Shown: positions 1 to 9,089 of the stretch, piece after piece | Layout of the letters: each line of letters opens with the position of its first letter | Numbering within the stretch: position 1 is the first letter of the stretch | DNA from: CAWDLX01 sp963753485 | GTDB taxonomy: Bacteria > Actinomycetota > Actinomycetes > Mycobacteriales > Micromonosporaceae | Length of the DNA: 64,000 nucleotides | Direction: 5' to 3' | Assembly (NCBI GenBank): GCA_963753485.1 | Contig: CAVWCL010000013.1 | Span: 84,202 to 148,201, forward strand | Translations under genes and position numbers: made by a program | The notes under the pieces: model-generated | What the model saw: only the letters and a program-made list of their open reading frames with translations | The model's database searches: none | Told to the model about the DNA's origin: nothing

Positions 1-1463
1 AGCGCGCCCGCCGGGTGATCCAGGTCTACCAGCGCGAGCTGCGGATCTCGTTGCAGCACCCGAAGGGTCAGGAGGCGCTGGCCCGCGAGTTCATCCCGGG
101 CGAACCGCTGGCGAATGCGGGCTACCTGCGCCGGATGCCGGTGAAGCTGCTCGCGGCCGCGTTGCCGCAGGCGGCATCGACGGTCGGCGATCGCCGGGGG
201 GACCTGATCGGGCGCACCGCCGGGACCTCCCGCCGGCCCGTATTCCTTGATCTGCATTTTCCGATGGAGGTACGGGAACGCTCGGGCCTCGCGGTCTTCG
301 TGGCCGAACCCGGGGGCGGCAAGTCGACCCTGTTGGGCGCGCTGGGCTACCTGGCGGCCCGCCGTGGCGTCCAGGTCACGTTGCTCGATCCATCGGGCCC
401 ACTGGCCCGGCTGTGCCAGCTGCCCGAGCTGCGACCGTTCTCCCGGGTGCTGAACCTGACCGGTTCGGAACAGGGCACCCTGGCGCCGTATGCGCTCATC
501 CCGACGCCACACCGCGCGCATTATCCGACCGGAACCGCCGGCGAGCAGGAGTACGGCATCGCCGTCTCCAACGCGCGCGCCGAACGCCGGATGCTTGTGC
601 AGGACATCTGCTCGATGCTGGTGCCGCCGCAGGTCGCCCGGGAGGCGTCGACGGCGACCGCACTGCGCCATGCGGTCCGCAGCGTGCCCGCCGACGAGAC
701 CGCCACGCTGGACGACATCGTCTCCTGCCTGCAGTCCTCGCCCGACTCGGACGCCCGGGAGCTCGGCAATCTACTCCTCGACACCGCGGAGATGCCGCTG
801 GCGATGCTCTTCTTCGGCTCGCCACCGCCGGCGACGCTCACCGACGAAGCCGCGCTGACCGTGATCACCATGGCCGGACTCCGGTTGCCCGATCTCAAGG
901 TCGAGCGGGAGTACTGGTCGGCCGAGGAGCAGCTCGCCCTGCCGATGCTGCACACCGCCCACCGGCTTGCGGTGCGCCGCAGCTACGGGGGAGCGATGGA
1001 GGCGCGCAAGCTGGTCGGTCTGGATGAGGCCCATTTCATGGAAGGGTGGCGTTCTGGCCGCTCGTTCCTGGTGCGCCTCGCCCGGGACTCCCGCAAGTGG
1101 AACCTTTCCGCCATCGTGGCTTCCCAGAATCCCCGCGACATCCTGGGTCTTGACGTACAGAACCTGGTTTCGACGGTCTTCGTCGGTCGCATCGCCGAAG
1201 ACTCCGAGATCGCCACCGAAGCCCTTCGGCTGCTCCGCGTACCGGTGGACGACGGATACGAGGCGGTACTCGCCTCGCTGTCGCAGGTCGACTCGGCCTC
1301 GTCGTCCCGGCTTGGTTTCCGGGAATTCGTCATGCGCGACGTCGACGGACGGGTGCAGAAGGTGCGCATCGACGTCTCGTGGGTGCCCGGCCTCCTCGAC
1401 CAGCTCGATACCACCCCCGTGGGCGCCCCCGACGCGGCACACCCCCCATTGCCGGAGGACTGA
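1..1463 (+). CDS. VirB4/TraC-like P-loop ATPase, 5' end outside window
   Basis: This is the C-terminal part of a P-loop ATPase. The frame is open to the left edge, so the true start is outside the window; a GTG at 15 is only the first possible start codon seen. Counting from that GTG, Walker A (EPGGGKST) lies near residues 98-105 and Walker B (LVGLDEAH) near 333-340, followed by SQNPRD. This is the layout of VirB4/TraC-type ATPases that energise type IV secretion-like or conjugative channels at the inner face of the membrane. The next genes encode a polytopic membrane protein, an NTF2-like anchored protein and a peptidoglycan hydrolase, which fits such a machine. No relaxase is seen. The family call is by motif and context; the exact substrate is unknown. 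Confidence 0.75.
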   Translation, partial: RARRVIQVYQRELRISLQHPKGQEALAREFIPGEPLANAGYLRRMPVKLLAAALPQAASTVGDRRGDLIGRTAGTSRRPVFLDLHFPMEVRERSGLAVFVAEPGGGKSTLLGALGYLAARRGVQVTLLDPSGPLARLCQLPELRPFSRVLNLTGSEQGTLAPYALIPTPHRAHYPTGTAGEQEYGIAVSNARAERRMLVQDICSMLVPPQVAREASTATALRHAVRSVPADETATLDDIVSCLQSSPDSDARELGNLLLDTAEMPLAMLFFGSPPPATLTDEAALTVITMAGLRLPDLKVEREYWSAEEQLALPMLHTAHRLAVRRSYGGAMEARKLVGLDEAHFMEGWRSGRSFLVRLARDSRKWNLSAIVASQNPRDILGLDVQNLVSTVFVGRIAEDSEIATEALRLLRVPVDDGYEAVLASLSQVDSASSSRLGFREFVMRDVDGRVQKVRIDVSWVPGLLDQLDTTPVGAPDAAHPPLPED

Positions 1464-1465
1464 CC

Positions 1466-3334
1466 ATGACGAGCCTGGTGGGCCGCCCGCATGGCGGTTG
1501 GCCTGCGACGCCCGGCGCCGGAGCGGAGGCGGGTCGCCCGGTCGGCGATCGGGACCGGCTGGTCGCCCTCCTGCTCGCGATCCTGTTCCTCGCGGTCGCG
1601 GTCGTCGTGTTTCCGGCGCAGCGAGCCGCAGCCGCCGGCCAACCGAGCCGAACGGCGCTCAGCTTGTGCAGCGTGGCCGAATGGCGGGCCGACATCTCCG
1701 GTTGTGTGGACCGGCTGGCCGCGGCTCCGACCTGCCTGCAGGCTCCGTCCCCGAGCTCGCCCGACTCCGGGTTCGCCGGCTGGTTCGCCTCCCGGCCCGA
1801 CTCTTCGAGAGTGCCAGGAATCGTCGGCGTCTACAGCCACTTCGGCTACGCCGGCTACTCCTACGAGACCTACGACGCCGGCTGCTTGGAGACGCTCACC
1901 CATCCCGACACCAAGTTCGAGAACACGGTCGCCAACGGTGAGTTCATGCTCGCGGCCGCGGTCATGGGCGCAGCGAACGCGCTCCGCGAGCGGGCCTGGG
2001 TACCCGGACTGATGTGGGGGTGGGCCGATCCGCTCGTCGACAAGGCCACGAAGGCGATCTACCGGCAGGTCTTCACCGTCTTCGGCGCGCTCTCCCTCGC
2101 CATTGTCGGGCTCTACCTGCTGTGGCGCTCGCGTCAGGCGCAGCTGAGCGCGGCCATGACCGCGGCCGGGTGGGCGGTGCTGGTCATGGTGGTGGTGACG
2201 GCGCTGGCGGCCTGGCCGGTGTTCAGCGCTCACGCGGCCGACCGCACGCTCGTGGGATCGCTGGATCTGGTCCACAGCGCGATCGGGCCGCCGGTCGAGG
2301 ACATCCCGCCGGCCCTGTGCAAGGTGCCCAACCCGGCGGCCTGTAAGGATCACCGGACGCCGGCGATCCGCGCCAGCGACACCGCCGTCGAGACCATGCT
2401 CTACCGAAACTGGCTACGCGGGCTGCTGGGCTCGGATGACAGCCTCACCGCGCAGAAGTACGGCCGGGCGCTGTATGAGGCCAAGTCGTTCAGCTGGGCC
2501 GAACAGGCGTCGATCCACGCCGACCCCTCGATCCGAGACCAGGTCATCGCCCGCAAGGCGGCGCAGTGGAACAAGGTCGCCGGTCAGATCAAGGTCGAGG
2601 ATCCGGAGGCCTACGAGTACCTCACCGGGTCGAAGGGCACGGAACGCATCGGTGCGGGACTCATCGCGCTGCTGGCCTCGGTGCTGTTCGGCTTCTTCGA
2701 CCTGGTCGCGTCGCTGCTCGTGCTCCTGGGCTTCCTGCTCTTCCGGTGGGCGGTGATCGCCGCCCCGCTGCTGGGCACGGTGGCGATCCTGCGACCCGCC
2801 AGCGCGGGCTTCCGCCGGCTCGCCAATGCGGTGGTGGCCGCGATATTCAACATCGTCATCTTCGGCACCGGAGCCGCGATCTACTTGTTCGCAGTGGACC
2901 TCATCATGAACACCGCATCCCTGCCCGGCTGGCTGCAGGTGGTGCTCGTCGGTCTGTGCGGCGCGGTGGGTTGGCTCCTGCTCCGGCCGTTTCGCCGGCT
3001 CACCCAGCTCGCCGGCGGCAGCTCGCCGACTGCGGTAGCGCTGGCGAGCAAGCCCCGGGCGGCGGAGCCGGCCCCGGGCGGCGCCGAAACGGTGGCGTCG
3101 GGTCCGGCGGTCCAGCGCACGGAGCTCCGCGCGGAGGCACCGGCGGAGGTGGTGGCGAGTGCGCCGGCGAGAAATCGCCTGCCGGCGCCGGTCGGTGCCG
3201 GCTGGGAAGAACCGCGGTATGCGGCCGAGCCGCACCCGACGTTCTACCGCCCCGAGCGCCGGCCCGCCGCGGTCCCGATGGTGAGCTCAGCGGGCCCCGC
3301 CAGGCGGCTTGAGGCGCGACAGGACGGCGGATAA
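1466..3334 (+). CDS. polytopic membrane protein, VirB6/TrbL-like
   Basis: Predicted 622-residue integral membrane protein. The ATG at 1466 lies two bases after the ATPase stop, with GGAGG about seven bases upstream. An N-terminal hydrophobic segment (about residues 31-50) is followed by an outer, Cys-containing domain, then by several strongly hydrophobic segments (AIVGLYLL, VLVMVVVTALAA, LIALLASVLFGFF, LLVLLGFLLF, IFNIVIFGTG, VVLVGLCGAVGW). The last 100 residues are a Pro/Ala-rich tail. Together with the VirB4-like ATPase this is the expected partner for a VirB6/TrbL-like channel subunit. I see no family-specific motif, so the assignment is by topology and neighbourhood. Confidence 0.65.
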   Translation: MTSLVGRPHGGWPATPGAGAEAGRPVGDRDRLVALLLAILFLAVAVVVFPAQRAAAAGQPSRTALSLCSVAEWRADISGCVDRLAAAPTCLQAPSPSSPDSGFAGWFASRPDSSRVPGIVGVYSHFGYAGYSYETYDAGCLETLTHPDTKFENTVANGEFMLAAAVMGAANALRERAWVPGLMWGWADPLVDKATKAIYRQVFTVFGALSLAIVGLYLLWRSRQAQLSAAMTAAGWAVLVMVVVTALAAWPVFSAHAADRTLVGSLDLVHSAIGPPVEDIPPALCKVPNPAACKDHRTPAIRASDTAVETMLYRNWLRGLLGSDDSLTAQKYGRALYEAKSFSWAEQASIHADPSIRDQVIARKAAQWNKVAGQIKVEDPEAYEYLTGSKGTERIGAGLIALLASVLFGFFDLVASLLVLLGFLLFRWAVIAAPLLGTVAILRPASAGFRRLANAVVAAIFNIVIFGTGAAIYLFAVDLIMNTASLPGWLQVVLVGLCGAVGWLLLRPFRRLTQLAGGSSPTAVALASKPRAAEPAPGGAETVASGPAVQRTELRAEAPAEVVASAPARNRLPAPVGAGWEEPRYAAEPHPTFYRPERRPAAVPMVSSAGPARRLEARQDGG

Positions 3335-3335
3335 C

Positions 3336-3848
3336 ATGCGCTGGCTCCTCGACCGGGTCGGGCTGCGCGGCGGCGTGGTGGCCGGCATTGTGCTGCTGGT
3401 CGCGGCCGCGGTCGCGGTTGGCCGGATGCTCGGTGCCGCTCCGGCCTCGGGCCCCTTCGACGCGGACCTCCCCTCGGTCGCGGCCGTCGACCCCAGCGCG
3501 GGCGACGACGCGGAGGTCGCCGCGACCCCGAGCGGGTACGCCGACGACGCACTGGTGCGCGCCCGCGCGGACCAGTTCATCACCGCCTGGTTGCGTCGCG
3601 ATCTGCCGGCGGGTGCCTGGCATGCGCGGCTCGAGCCGCTCTCGACGACCCGGCTGGCGGCCGGCCTGGTCGGAGTCGACCCGGCCGGCGTGCCGGCGAG
3701 CCGGCAGCGGTCGGAACCGGAGCTCGGACTACGCAACGACTCCGTGGCCCGGGTGAGCATCGCCGTCGACACCGGCACGGTCATTCTGACCCTGCTCAAG
3801 CAGCGCGGTGGCTGGCTGGTCGACGCGGTGGATTGGCAAGCCTCATGA
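3336..3848 (+). CDS. single-pass membrane protein with NTF2-like domain (VirB8/TcpC-like?)
   Basis: 170 residues. The ATG at 3336 follows the previous stop by one base; a TTG further upstream would overlap that gene and is less likely. One N-terminal membrane segment (GIVLLVAAAVAVG) is followed by a soluble domain that begins ARADQFITAWLRRDLPAGAW and ends in beta-rich GGWLVDAVDWQ, the pattern of NTF2-like extracellular domains. VirB8 and the Gram-positive TcpC proteins have this architecture and act as scaffold parts of type IV secretion systems. The VirB8-like role is inferred from topology and position. The stop overlaps the first of two tiny ORFs that lead to the next gene. Confidence 0.55.
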   Translation: MRWLLDRVGLRGGVVAGIVLLVAAAVAVGRMLGAAPASGPFDADLPSVAAVDPSAGDDAEVAATPSGYADDALVRARADQFITAWLRRDLPAGAWHARLEPLSTTRLAAGLVGVDPAGVPASRQRSEPELGLRNDSVARVSIAVDTGTVILTLLKQRGGWLVDAVDWQAS

Positions 3849-3954
3849 GCGAGTACAGCGAGGCGCCGCCATGAGTGAACGCAGTGAGCGAATCATCAGG
3901 CACAGGGTGCTCGTGCGTCATGGCGGCGGTGAGCGCAGCGAGGCGACGCCATGA
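3845..3954 (+). other. two ATGA-coupled mini-ORFs at an operon junction
   Basis: The stop of the NTF2-like gene overlaps an ATG (3845) that opens a 9-codon ORF (MSEYSEAPP, stop 3872-3874). That stop overlaps an ATG at 3871 opening a 27-codon ORF (starting MSERSERIIRH, stop 3952-3954). That stop in turn overlaps the ATG (3951) of the downstream hydrolase. Each mini-ORF ends with GAGGCG just before the next ATG, which can serve as its ribosome-binding site. All overlaps are ATGA. No function is known; the arrangement predicts translational coupling across the junction. Confidence 0.55.
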
Positions 3955-5090
3955 GTGCCGCTGTGCCCGTCCTGCCACGGCGAACTGGCCGGGGCGTGCG
4001 GCGCCTCGTCGTCGCGGTCTCGATCGTCCTGGCGCTGTGCCTCGCCTGTGGTGGCGGCCTGGCCATCTCGGCCTTGACCGGCCTGTTCGGTGACGGCGAC
4101 ACGGCCTTCGCCACCGGCTGCGGCAGTGGTCCGGCGCTCGACCTCACCGGCCCGCTGCCCGCGGTCCCCCAGCTCACCGCCGACCAGACGCGAAACGCCG
4201 CCATCATCATCCATGTTGGACAGGGTCTGAAGATTCCTCCGCGCGGCTGGGTGATCGGAGTCGCCACCGCTCTGCAGGAGTCGCGGCTGACCAACCTGCC
4301 CGACCTGGGGGCGCACAACGACCACGACTCGATCGGGCTCTTCCAGCAGCGTCCCAGCCAGGGCTGGGGAACGCCGGCCCAGCTGGCCGATCCCGCTTAC
4401 CAGTCGCGGAGGTTCTTCGAGAAGCTGCTGCGCATTCCGGGCTGGTCGAGCCTGCCGTTGACGGTGGCCGCCCAGCGGGTACAGATCAGTGCCTACCCGG
4501 ACGCGTATGCGAAACACGAGCTGTTCGCCTCCCTGATCGTCGATGCCCTCACCGGCGGGGCCAGTCACGCGGTCGGGTCCGCCATCGCACTGCGGTGCGC
4601 GGCCGGTGTCGAGATCGCTGCCTCCGGCTGGACGGTGCCCGTGGTCGGCCCGATCACGTCGGGGTTCCGCACGCCCGACCGGCCGGCGCACGACGGCGTC
4701 GACATCGCCGTGCCCAAGGGGACGCCGATCCACGCCGCCGCTGCCGGCGTCGTACTGGTCGCGACGTGCAACGCTCACATCGGCGGGCAACCGTTCGGCT
4801 GCGACCGCGACGGGGGCCTGTTCGTACAGGGATGCGGGTGGTACGTCGACATCCTTCATGCCGGTGGCATCATCACGCGCTACTGCCACCAGCGGGTCCG
4901 CCCACTGGTCTCGGTTGGCGATACCGTCGCCGCCGGTCAGGTCATCGGTGTGTCGGGATCGTCGGGCAACTCGTCCGGGCCGCATGTCCACTTCGAGGTC
5001 CACACCGGCGGCGACAGCAGCCACGCCGGCGCGATCAATCCGATCGCCTTCATGAGCCAGGTTGGCGCGCCCCTCGTGAGCGGCGCGTGA
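3951..5090 (+). CDS. membrane-anchored lysozyme-like plus M23 endopeptidase
   Basis: 379 residues. An N-terminal membrane anchor (VVAVSIVLALCLACGGG) is followed by a lysozyme/SLT-like domain at about 70-190 (ALQESRLTNL with a candidate catalytic Glu, then SIGLFQQRPSQGWG). A LytM/M23 domain follows at about 220-370. The M23 zinc ligands are present: HDGVD (HxxxD) and HVHFE (HxH), plus the intervening YCH. The protein should cut peptidoglycan glycan and peptide bonds outside the membrane, as VirB1-type hydrolases do to let a secretion channel through the wall. Start codon is set by the ATGA overlap with the preceding mini-ORF, which supplies GAGGCG. Confidence 0.8.
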   Translation: MSAAVPVLPRRTGRGVRRLVVAVSIVLALCLACGGGLAISALTGLFGDGDTAFATGCGSGPALDLTGPLPAVPQLTADQTRNAAIIIHVGQGLKIPPRGWVIGVATALQESRLTNLPDLGAHNDHDSIGLFQQRPSQGWGTPAQLADPAYQSRRFFEKLLRIPGWSSLPLTVAAQRVQISAYPDAYAKHELFASLIVDALTGGASHAVGSAIALRCAAGVEIAASGWTVPVVGPITSGFRTPDRPAHDGVDIAVPKGTPIHAAAAGVVLVATCNAHIGGQPFGCDRDGGLFVQGCGWYVDILHAGGIITRYCHQRVRPLVSVGDTVAAGQVIGVSGSSGNSSGPHVHFEVHTGGDSSHAGAINPIAFMSQVGAPLVSGA

Positions 5091-5626
5091 GCGGAGTTCA
5101 CCCGCCGGAGCCGGTCGTACCGGTGCCGGCGTCGCTCTTCACCAGGCTGCGGGGTCGGCGCGTGATCGTCGGCGTCCCCGGTGTCGGCTTCCGGGGCGAC
5201 CTGCGGGCCGATGATGCGGTCGGGCACGCTGGCGGAACGTTCGTCCCGGTACTGACCGAGCAGGACTATTACCGGGCCGAGATGGAGCGGGTGGAAGCCG
5301 TCGCGCTGCTGGTGCCGATCCATCGCGTCTGGGTCGAGCAGGTCGGCGGCGAGCCGCCGGCCGGGGCCGGCCAGCCGCTGCACGCGCCACCGCCGGTGCC
5401 ACCCATAGCCGCGGTCGGGGCCGGGCGGATCAGCGGCCGGCGACTCGTGCGGGCGGTGCCGGATGGTCACGTGCGCGACCTGCGGGCCGTAACGGAGGTC
5501 TATGTGGGCACCTCCGGCGAGCCCTGCGTGCGAGTCTGCGACGAGACGGAGTGGTATGTGTGGGGCGTCGCCGGCCGGGTCCCGGCGGCCACCGAGGTGG
5601 CAGCCGTTCTGCTATGGGTTGAATGA
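5087..5626 (+). CDS. hypothetical protein of the secretion-like cluster
   Basis: 179 residues, starting at a GTG whose fourth base completes the previous stop (GTGA, 5087-5090), so translation is probably coupled to the hydrolase gene. The sequence has no signal peptide or membrane segment. It contains a Pro/Ala-rich linker near residues 85-105 that separates two small domains, the second ending EVAAVLLWVE. I do not recognise a family. Its place as last gene of the forward operon suggests a cytoplasmic accessory to the membrane machine. The 3' end overlaps the convergent gene by 15 bases. Confidence 0.6.
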   Translation: MSGVHPPEPVVPVPASLFTRLRGRRVIVGVPGVGFRGDLRADDAVGHAGGTFVPVLTEQDYYRAEMERVEAVALLVPIHRVWVEQVGGEPPAGAGQPLHAPPPVPPIAAVGAGRISGRRLVRAVPDGHVRDLRAVTEVYVGTSGEPCVRVCDETEWYVWGVAGRVPAATEVAAVLLWVE

Positions 5627-6109
5627 ACGCCTCGTCACTCCGCAGACGCGCCAGCCATTGTCCCGCACAAGCGTGAGCCGCCACGGCTCCAGGTCAGTGG
5701 GCACGGGCCCATTGGCCATCACGGTGTACCGAATCGTCGCATCGACCGTGGCCTGGTCGCCCGACTCGCGCACCACGAAGTCGCCCCAGGACACGCCGAC
5801 CTGAGCGTCCAGGACGGGCAGCCCGGCGATGAACGTGGCCACGTCGAACGATGCGCAGACGAACGGGGCCGCCCGGGCGCTGTCGCGCTTCAGCAACGCG
5901 TTCTCGAGGAACTGGTCGGCGACCACGCCCGGGGTGCTGCGATCCGGCTCGATGATCTTGCTGTACACGAGAAGCCCACCCACCCCGAGGACGGCGACGA
6001 GCCCGACCCCGGCGGCCAGCAGCAGCAGCCATCGGCGGCGACCGCGGGCCGACGGTACGGGCGGCCCATCCTCGGCGGGTGTCTCGCTCGGGCTCGGGTC
6101 GGTCGACAT
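5612..6109 (-). CDS. single-pass membrane protein with NTF2-like domain
   Basis: 165 residues. A short acidic, Pro-rich cytoplasmic N-terminus is followed by one membrane segment at about 27-48 (WLLLLAAGVGLVAVLGVGG). The outer domain contains VADQFLENALLKRD, VRESGDQATVDATIRYTV and DNGWRVCGV, typical of NTF2-like lipoprotein or VirB8-like domains. It resembles the gene at 3336 in layout and may be a second scaffold component or simply a related surface protein. Two Cys in the outer domain could pair. It is encoded opposite to the secretion-like operon, with a 15-base tail-to-tail overlap. Confidence 0.6.
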   Translation of the reverse strand: MSTDPSPSETPAEDGPPVPSARGRRRWLLLLAAGVGLVAVLGVGGLLVYSKIIEPDRSTPGVVADQFLENALLKRDSARAAPFVCASFDVATFIAGLPVLDAQVGVSWGDFVVRESGDQATVDATIRYTVMANGPVPTDLEPWRLTLVRDNGWRVCGVTRRSFNP

Positions 6110-6158
6110 CGCCCCGACCCTACCGGTTCCCGCTCACGCGTCACAGCGACGGCGACCG

Positions 6159-7379
6159 TCAGCGGTGGGCGAACACCTCCTCGAGGGCGTCGTCCAGGTC
6201 GGCGGCCAGGTCGGCTCGGGCGTTGTCGGGCAGGGACATGCGCGCGGAGCTCCACGCCGACCAGGCCCGCAGGACCTCGGCCGGGCCGCCACCGTGGACG
6301 CGATGCCGGGGCCACCAGTCGAACAGGAAGGTGTCCCACGTGGCCGGTGAGACCCGGGTGACGCGTGCGGGGTCGTGGGCGCAGCCGTAGTCGACCAGGG
6401 TCGCCGCGACGGCGGCGACAAACTGCGGATCGCTCAGCGCCGCCGCCTGCGGACTGGCGAGAAACTCGGCGACCAGCTCGGATCGAGCGGCCGGTCCGGG
6501 CGGATCGGCGTCGGGCTCCAGAGTCGCGCCGGCATCGGGCAGGCTCGCGATCCGGGCCAGGGTGAGCGCCCGGAGCCGGGCATACCCGGGCCAGGTCGGC
6601 AGGTCCTCGATGAGGTCGGTGCGGGCCATGGCTCGAAGTTGGAGGGCCCGGGCCCAGGCCGGGTCGACCTGGCGCAGCGCGAACATCGACTCCTCTGATC
6701 GCCCGTGGGTGCGCAGGGCGCGCAGGAGCGAGTCCACCGCGTCGGCGGTATCGAGCAGAGTCGCGTCGGCGGCGGTGCTGAACCGGGAGCGGTCGATCTG
6801 CAGGATGACGGCGTGACGGTCCGGGCCATGCAGGAACTCGCTGATCATGGTGGTCTGGTCGCCGAAAACGTCGTCGTAGGCCCAGCATCGACCGGTCGAC
6901 GGGCTGCCAGGGGGCCGGGACCAGTGCGGTTCCGGCACGCCGCGGGACGCCTGGTCGGCCGCGGCGGAGGCGGCGGCCACGCGCACCTCACGGATCGGGG
7001 CGACCACCTCGAGCACACGTAGCACGGCGAGTGCCGTTGGCGCCGGGTGCTGGCGGACGTAGTCGACCAGCCCCAACCCGAACGCCTCCTCCTCGCCACC
7101 GTCGCGAGGCACCGGCTGGGCCGCCCATACCGTACCGAGGAGCGCGGAAATAGTGACCTCGGCGGCCATGGCGGCGTCCGGGCCGGCGTGAGTGCCGGCG
7201 TGGTGGTCGGCGTCGCTGAATCCGGAGCGGGCCAGCGCGGCCAGCATCTGCCGGTAGTACCGCTGCTCCGGGCGCAGGCGGATGTCGAACAGACCGTCCT
7301 GGACGTACGGTGGTGCCGCCCGCCGACGTACCCGCGGGCCGCGGCGTGGGGTCGGCGCGCTGATGACCGGAGCGTCCAC
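6159..7379 (-). CDS. hypothetical protein, 406 residues
   Basis: A long open frame with no family I can name. The frame stays open upstream through four 57-bp repeats as far as a TTG at 7613. I place the start at the GTG at 7379, directly after the repeats, because the repeat-encoded stretch is low in information and repeats elsewhere. From 7379 the protein begins MDAPVISAP, has an Arg-rich segment (RRGPRVRRRAA) and then a mostly alpha-helical, Ala-rich body with conserved-looking Trp (WWPRHR, WSAWSSARM). No membrane segment is visible. It lies downstream of another unknown gene in the same direction, suggesting an operon of paired unknowns. Confidence 0.55.
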   Translation of the reverse strand: MDAPVISAPTPRRGPRVRRRAAPPYVQDGLFDIRLRPEQRYYRQMLAALARSGFSDADHHAGTHAGPDAAMAAEVTISALLGTVWAAQPVPRDGGEEEAFGLGLVDYVRQHPAPTALAVLRVLEVVAPIREVRVAAASAAADQASRGVPEPHWSRPPGSPSTGRCWAYDDVFGDQTTMISEFLHGPDRHAVILQIDRSRFSTAADATLLDTADAVDSLLRALRTHGRSEESMFALRQVDPAWARALQLRAMARTDLIEDLPTWPGYARLRALTLARIASLPDAGATLEPDADPPGPAARSELVAEFLASPQAAALSDPQFVAAVAATLVDYGCAHDPARVTRVSPATWDTFLFDWWPRHRVHGGGPAEVLRAWSAWSSARMSLPDNARADLAADLDDALEEVFAHR

Positions 7380-7380
7380 T

Positions 7381-7608
7381 GAGCCCGCCTTCCGTTCGCG
7401 CTGCGGTGCTCGCACCCGCTCGCTCCTCACGCTCACCGAGCCCGCCTTCCGTTCGCGCTGCGGTGCTCGCACCCGCTCGCTCCTCACGCTCACCGAGCCC
7501 GCCTTCCGTTCGCGCTGCGGTGCTCGCACCCGCTCGCTCCTCACGCTCACCGAGCCCGCCTTCCGTTCGCGCTGCGGTGCTCGCACCCGCTCGCTCCTCA
7601 CGCTCACC
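7381..7608 (-). repeat. four tandem 57-bp repeats, in frame
   Basis: Four near-identical 57-bp units. On the minus strand each reads GTGAGC... and encodes the 19 residues VSVRSERVRAPQRERKAGS without a stop, so all four can be read in frame into the downstream gene. The core matches the 56-bp units at 26231-26454 and 37697-37808. Here the extra base keeps the frame open, whereas in the other arrays the 56-bp period creates overlapping stop and start codons. Each unit contains a possible GTG start preceded by purine-rich sequence. Confidence 0.9.
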
Positions 7609-7613
7609 GCCAA

Positions 7614-8948
7614 CTAGCCGTCCGGGTCCATTCGCGGACGCAGGGCCAGCGCCCGCAGGGCCGCGTGGCCGCCTCGCTGGCCCGCCTCGGAGAGGCGCAT
7701 CCGGGTGGTGAATCCGGGACCCTTGCCCTCCTCGACCAGCGACCAGAGCTGGCATCGGCGCAGCAGCGCCCAGACGGCCCGGCTGACATCACGTTCGTCC
7801 GGAGGGTGCCCGTTACCCGTGTCCCGCCACCCTGACCCGGCCAACACCTCAGCCGCTTCCTGAACCAGCCCGCGAACCTCGACCGGGCCACGTGCGCGCA
7901 ACAGCAACATCAATGCGGCCTCCTGGACCGCACTGTCGAAGTCGGCGTCGTCGATCAGCTGGCTGGTCGCCAGCCGCCACTGCGCGAGCGGGTCATTGAC
8001 CAGCGCACGCCCGCGGGTGCCCAGGACGAGACGCCGACCGGAGCGACGCAGCGCGCCGGCCCGCTGCAACGCGAGCCGCAGGTCCACCAGTCGCCAGATG
8101 TCGGACTCCGATCGGGGCGGCCGCTCAGGCAAGCTCCACCAGTCGAACCGTTCGGCGGCCTCCTGCACCACGCGGCGGACGAGGTTCCCGCCAACGGTCA
8201 GCGCAATGCCAGGTCCCTCACCCATACGGCCGGCGGCCAGCTCCAGCAACCATTGCATCGGCGCCATCCGCTCGGTCAGATCGCGCGGCGGAGTCGGCTC
8301 GCCGACCAGGTCGGCCAGGACCGACGAGGTGAGGCTGCGTCGAGCCTGGCCGCCGACGTCGGCCCAGGAGCTGAACCGCTCACTGCGCACCCGGTCGAGC
8401 AGCGCCGGGCCGTCGGGTCGGGTCATCGTCAACTGATGGCGGGTGAGCCGCACCTGGGCAAGTCGCCAACCGCGGCCGCCCGGCCGTAGCTCCCCGGCGG
8501 CGAGGGCCAGCTCGAGGGTCGCCGCGATCCGCTGGTACGCCCGCAGCTCCGCCACCCCCATCACCTCACCCCATTCGAGTTCGGGCAGGTCGGGTGGCAC
8601 GATCCCGGAGGCCTCCATCGCCTTGGTGGCCGCCTTCGTCCCGGCCTGGTGTCCGCGTTCGGAGTAGGCGCGCAGGATCTCGACGGTCTGAGCAGACGCA
8701 GCAATAGCCGCATATCGGTTCATCTCTGCCAGCTCGAGGAATGCCCGGAGCGCGGCCGCCACCGGGAGTGGCTCGTCGGCCTCCGCCACCGTGTACCACA
8801 GATAGGTCTGCAGGTCGTGCTGGGTCAGGTCGGCGAGGCCGCCCTCGCCGAGCATCTCGTCGAGGGCCTGCTCGACCAGTCGCGCGGCGGCCGGGTCGCT
8901 CCGGCGCAGGCGCAGGAGAATCTTGGGCACGAGCGGATCGGTCACCAC
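7614..8948 (-). CDS. hypothetical protein, 444 residues
   Basis: A 444-residue, probably cytoplasmic, helical protein with no membrane segment and no motif I can assign. Visible features are an N-terminal helical block (LVEQALDEMLGEGGLADL), a central ELEWGEVMGVAELRAYQRI region and a C-terminal WALLRRCQLWSLVEE segment that could be winged-helix-like, but this is a guess. There are two tandem GTG codons at the start (8948 and 8945). The stop is followed almost at once by the 57-bp repeats and the 406-residue gene, so the two are probably cotranscribed. Confidence 0.6.
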   Translation of the reverse strand: MVTDPLVPKILLRLRRSDPAAARLVEQALDEMLGEGGLADLTQHDLQTYLWYTVAEADEPLPVAAALRAFLELAEMNRYAAIAASAQTVEILRAYSERGHQAGTKAATKAMEASGIVPPDLPELEWGEVMGVAELRAYQRIAATLELALAAGELRPGGRGWRLAQVRLTRHQLTMTRPDGPALLDRVRSERFSSWADVGGQARRSLTSSVLADLVGEPTPPRDLTERMAPMQWLLELAAGRMGEGPGIALTVGGNLVRRVVQEAAERFDWWSLPERPPRSESDIWRLVDLRLALQRAGALRRSGRRLVLGTRGRALVNDPLAQWRLATSQLIDDADFDSAVQEAALMLLLRARGPVEVRGLVQEAAEVLAGSGWRDTGNGHPPDERDVSRAVWALLRRCQLWSLVEEGKGPGFTTRMRLSEAGQRGGHAALRALALRPRMDPDG

Positions 8949-9089
8949 GCGCCCACGTTAGCGACATCGTGCGACCGGTCGTCGGCGCCCCGCGCACCGC
9001 CGCCACTGGCTTGGAGCAGCCGATTGGCGACAGCGAGCGGTCCACGCGACCGCCGACGTCCGGGCGCCGGTCGGGTACCGTGTCGACTC

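Noticed and set aside
7381..7608. Possible CRISPR array
   Set aside because: The units are directly adjacent copies with no unique spacers, and no cas genes are in the window.
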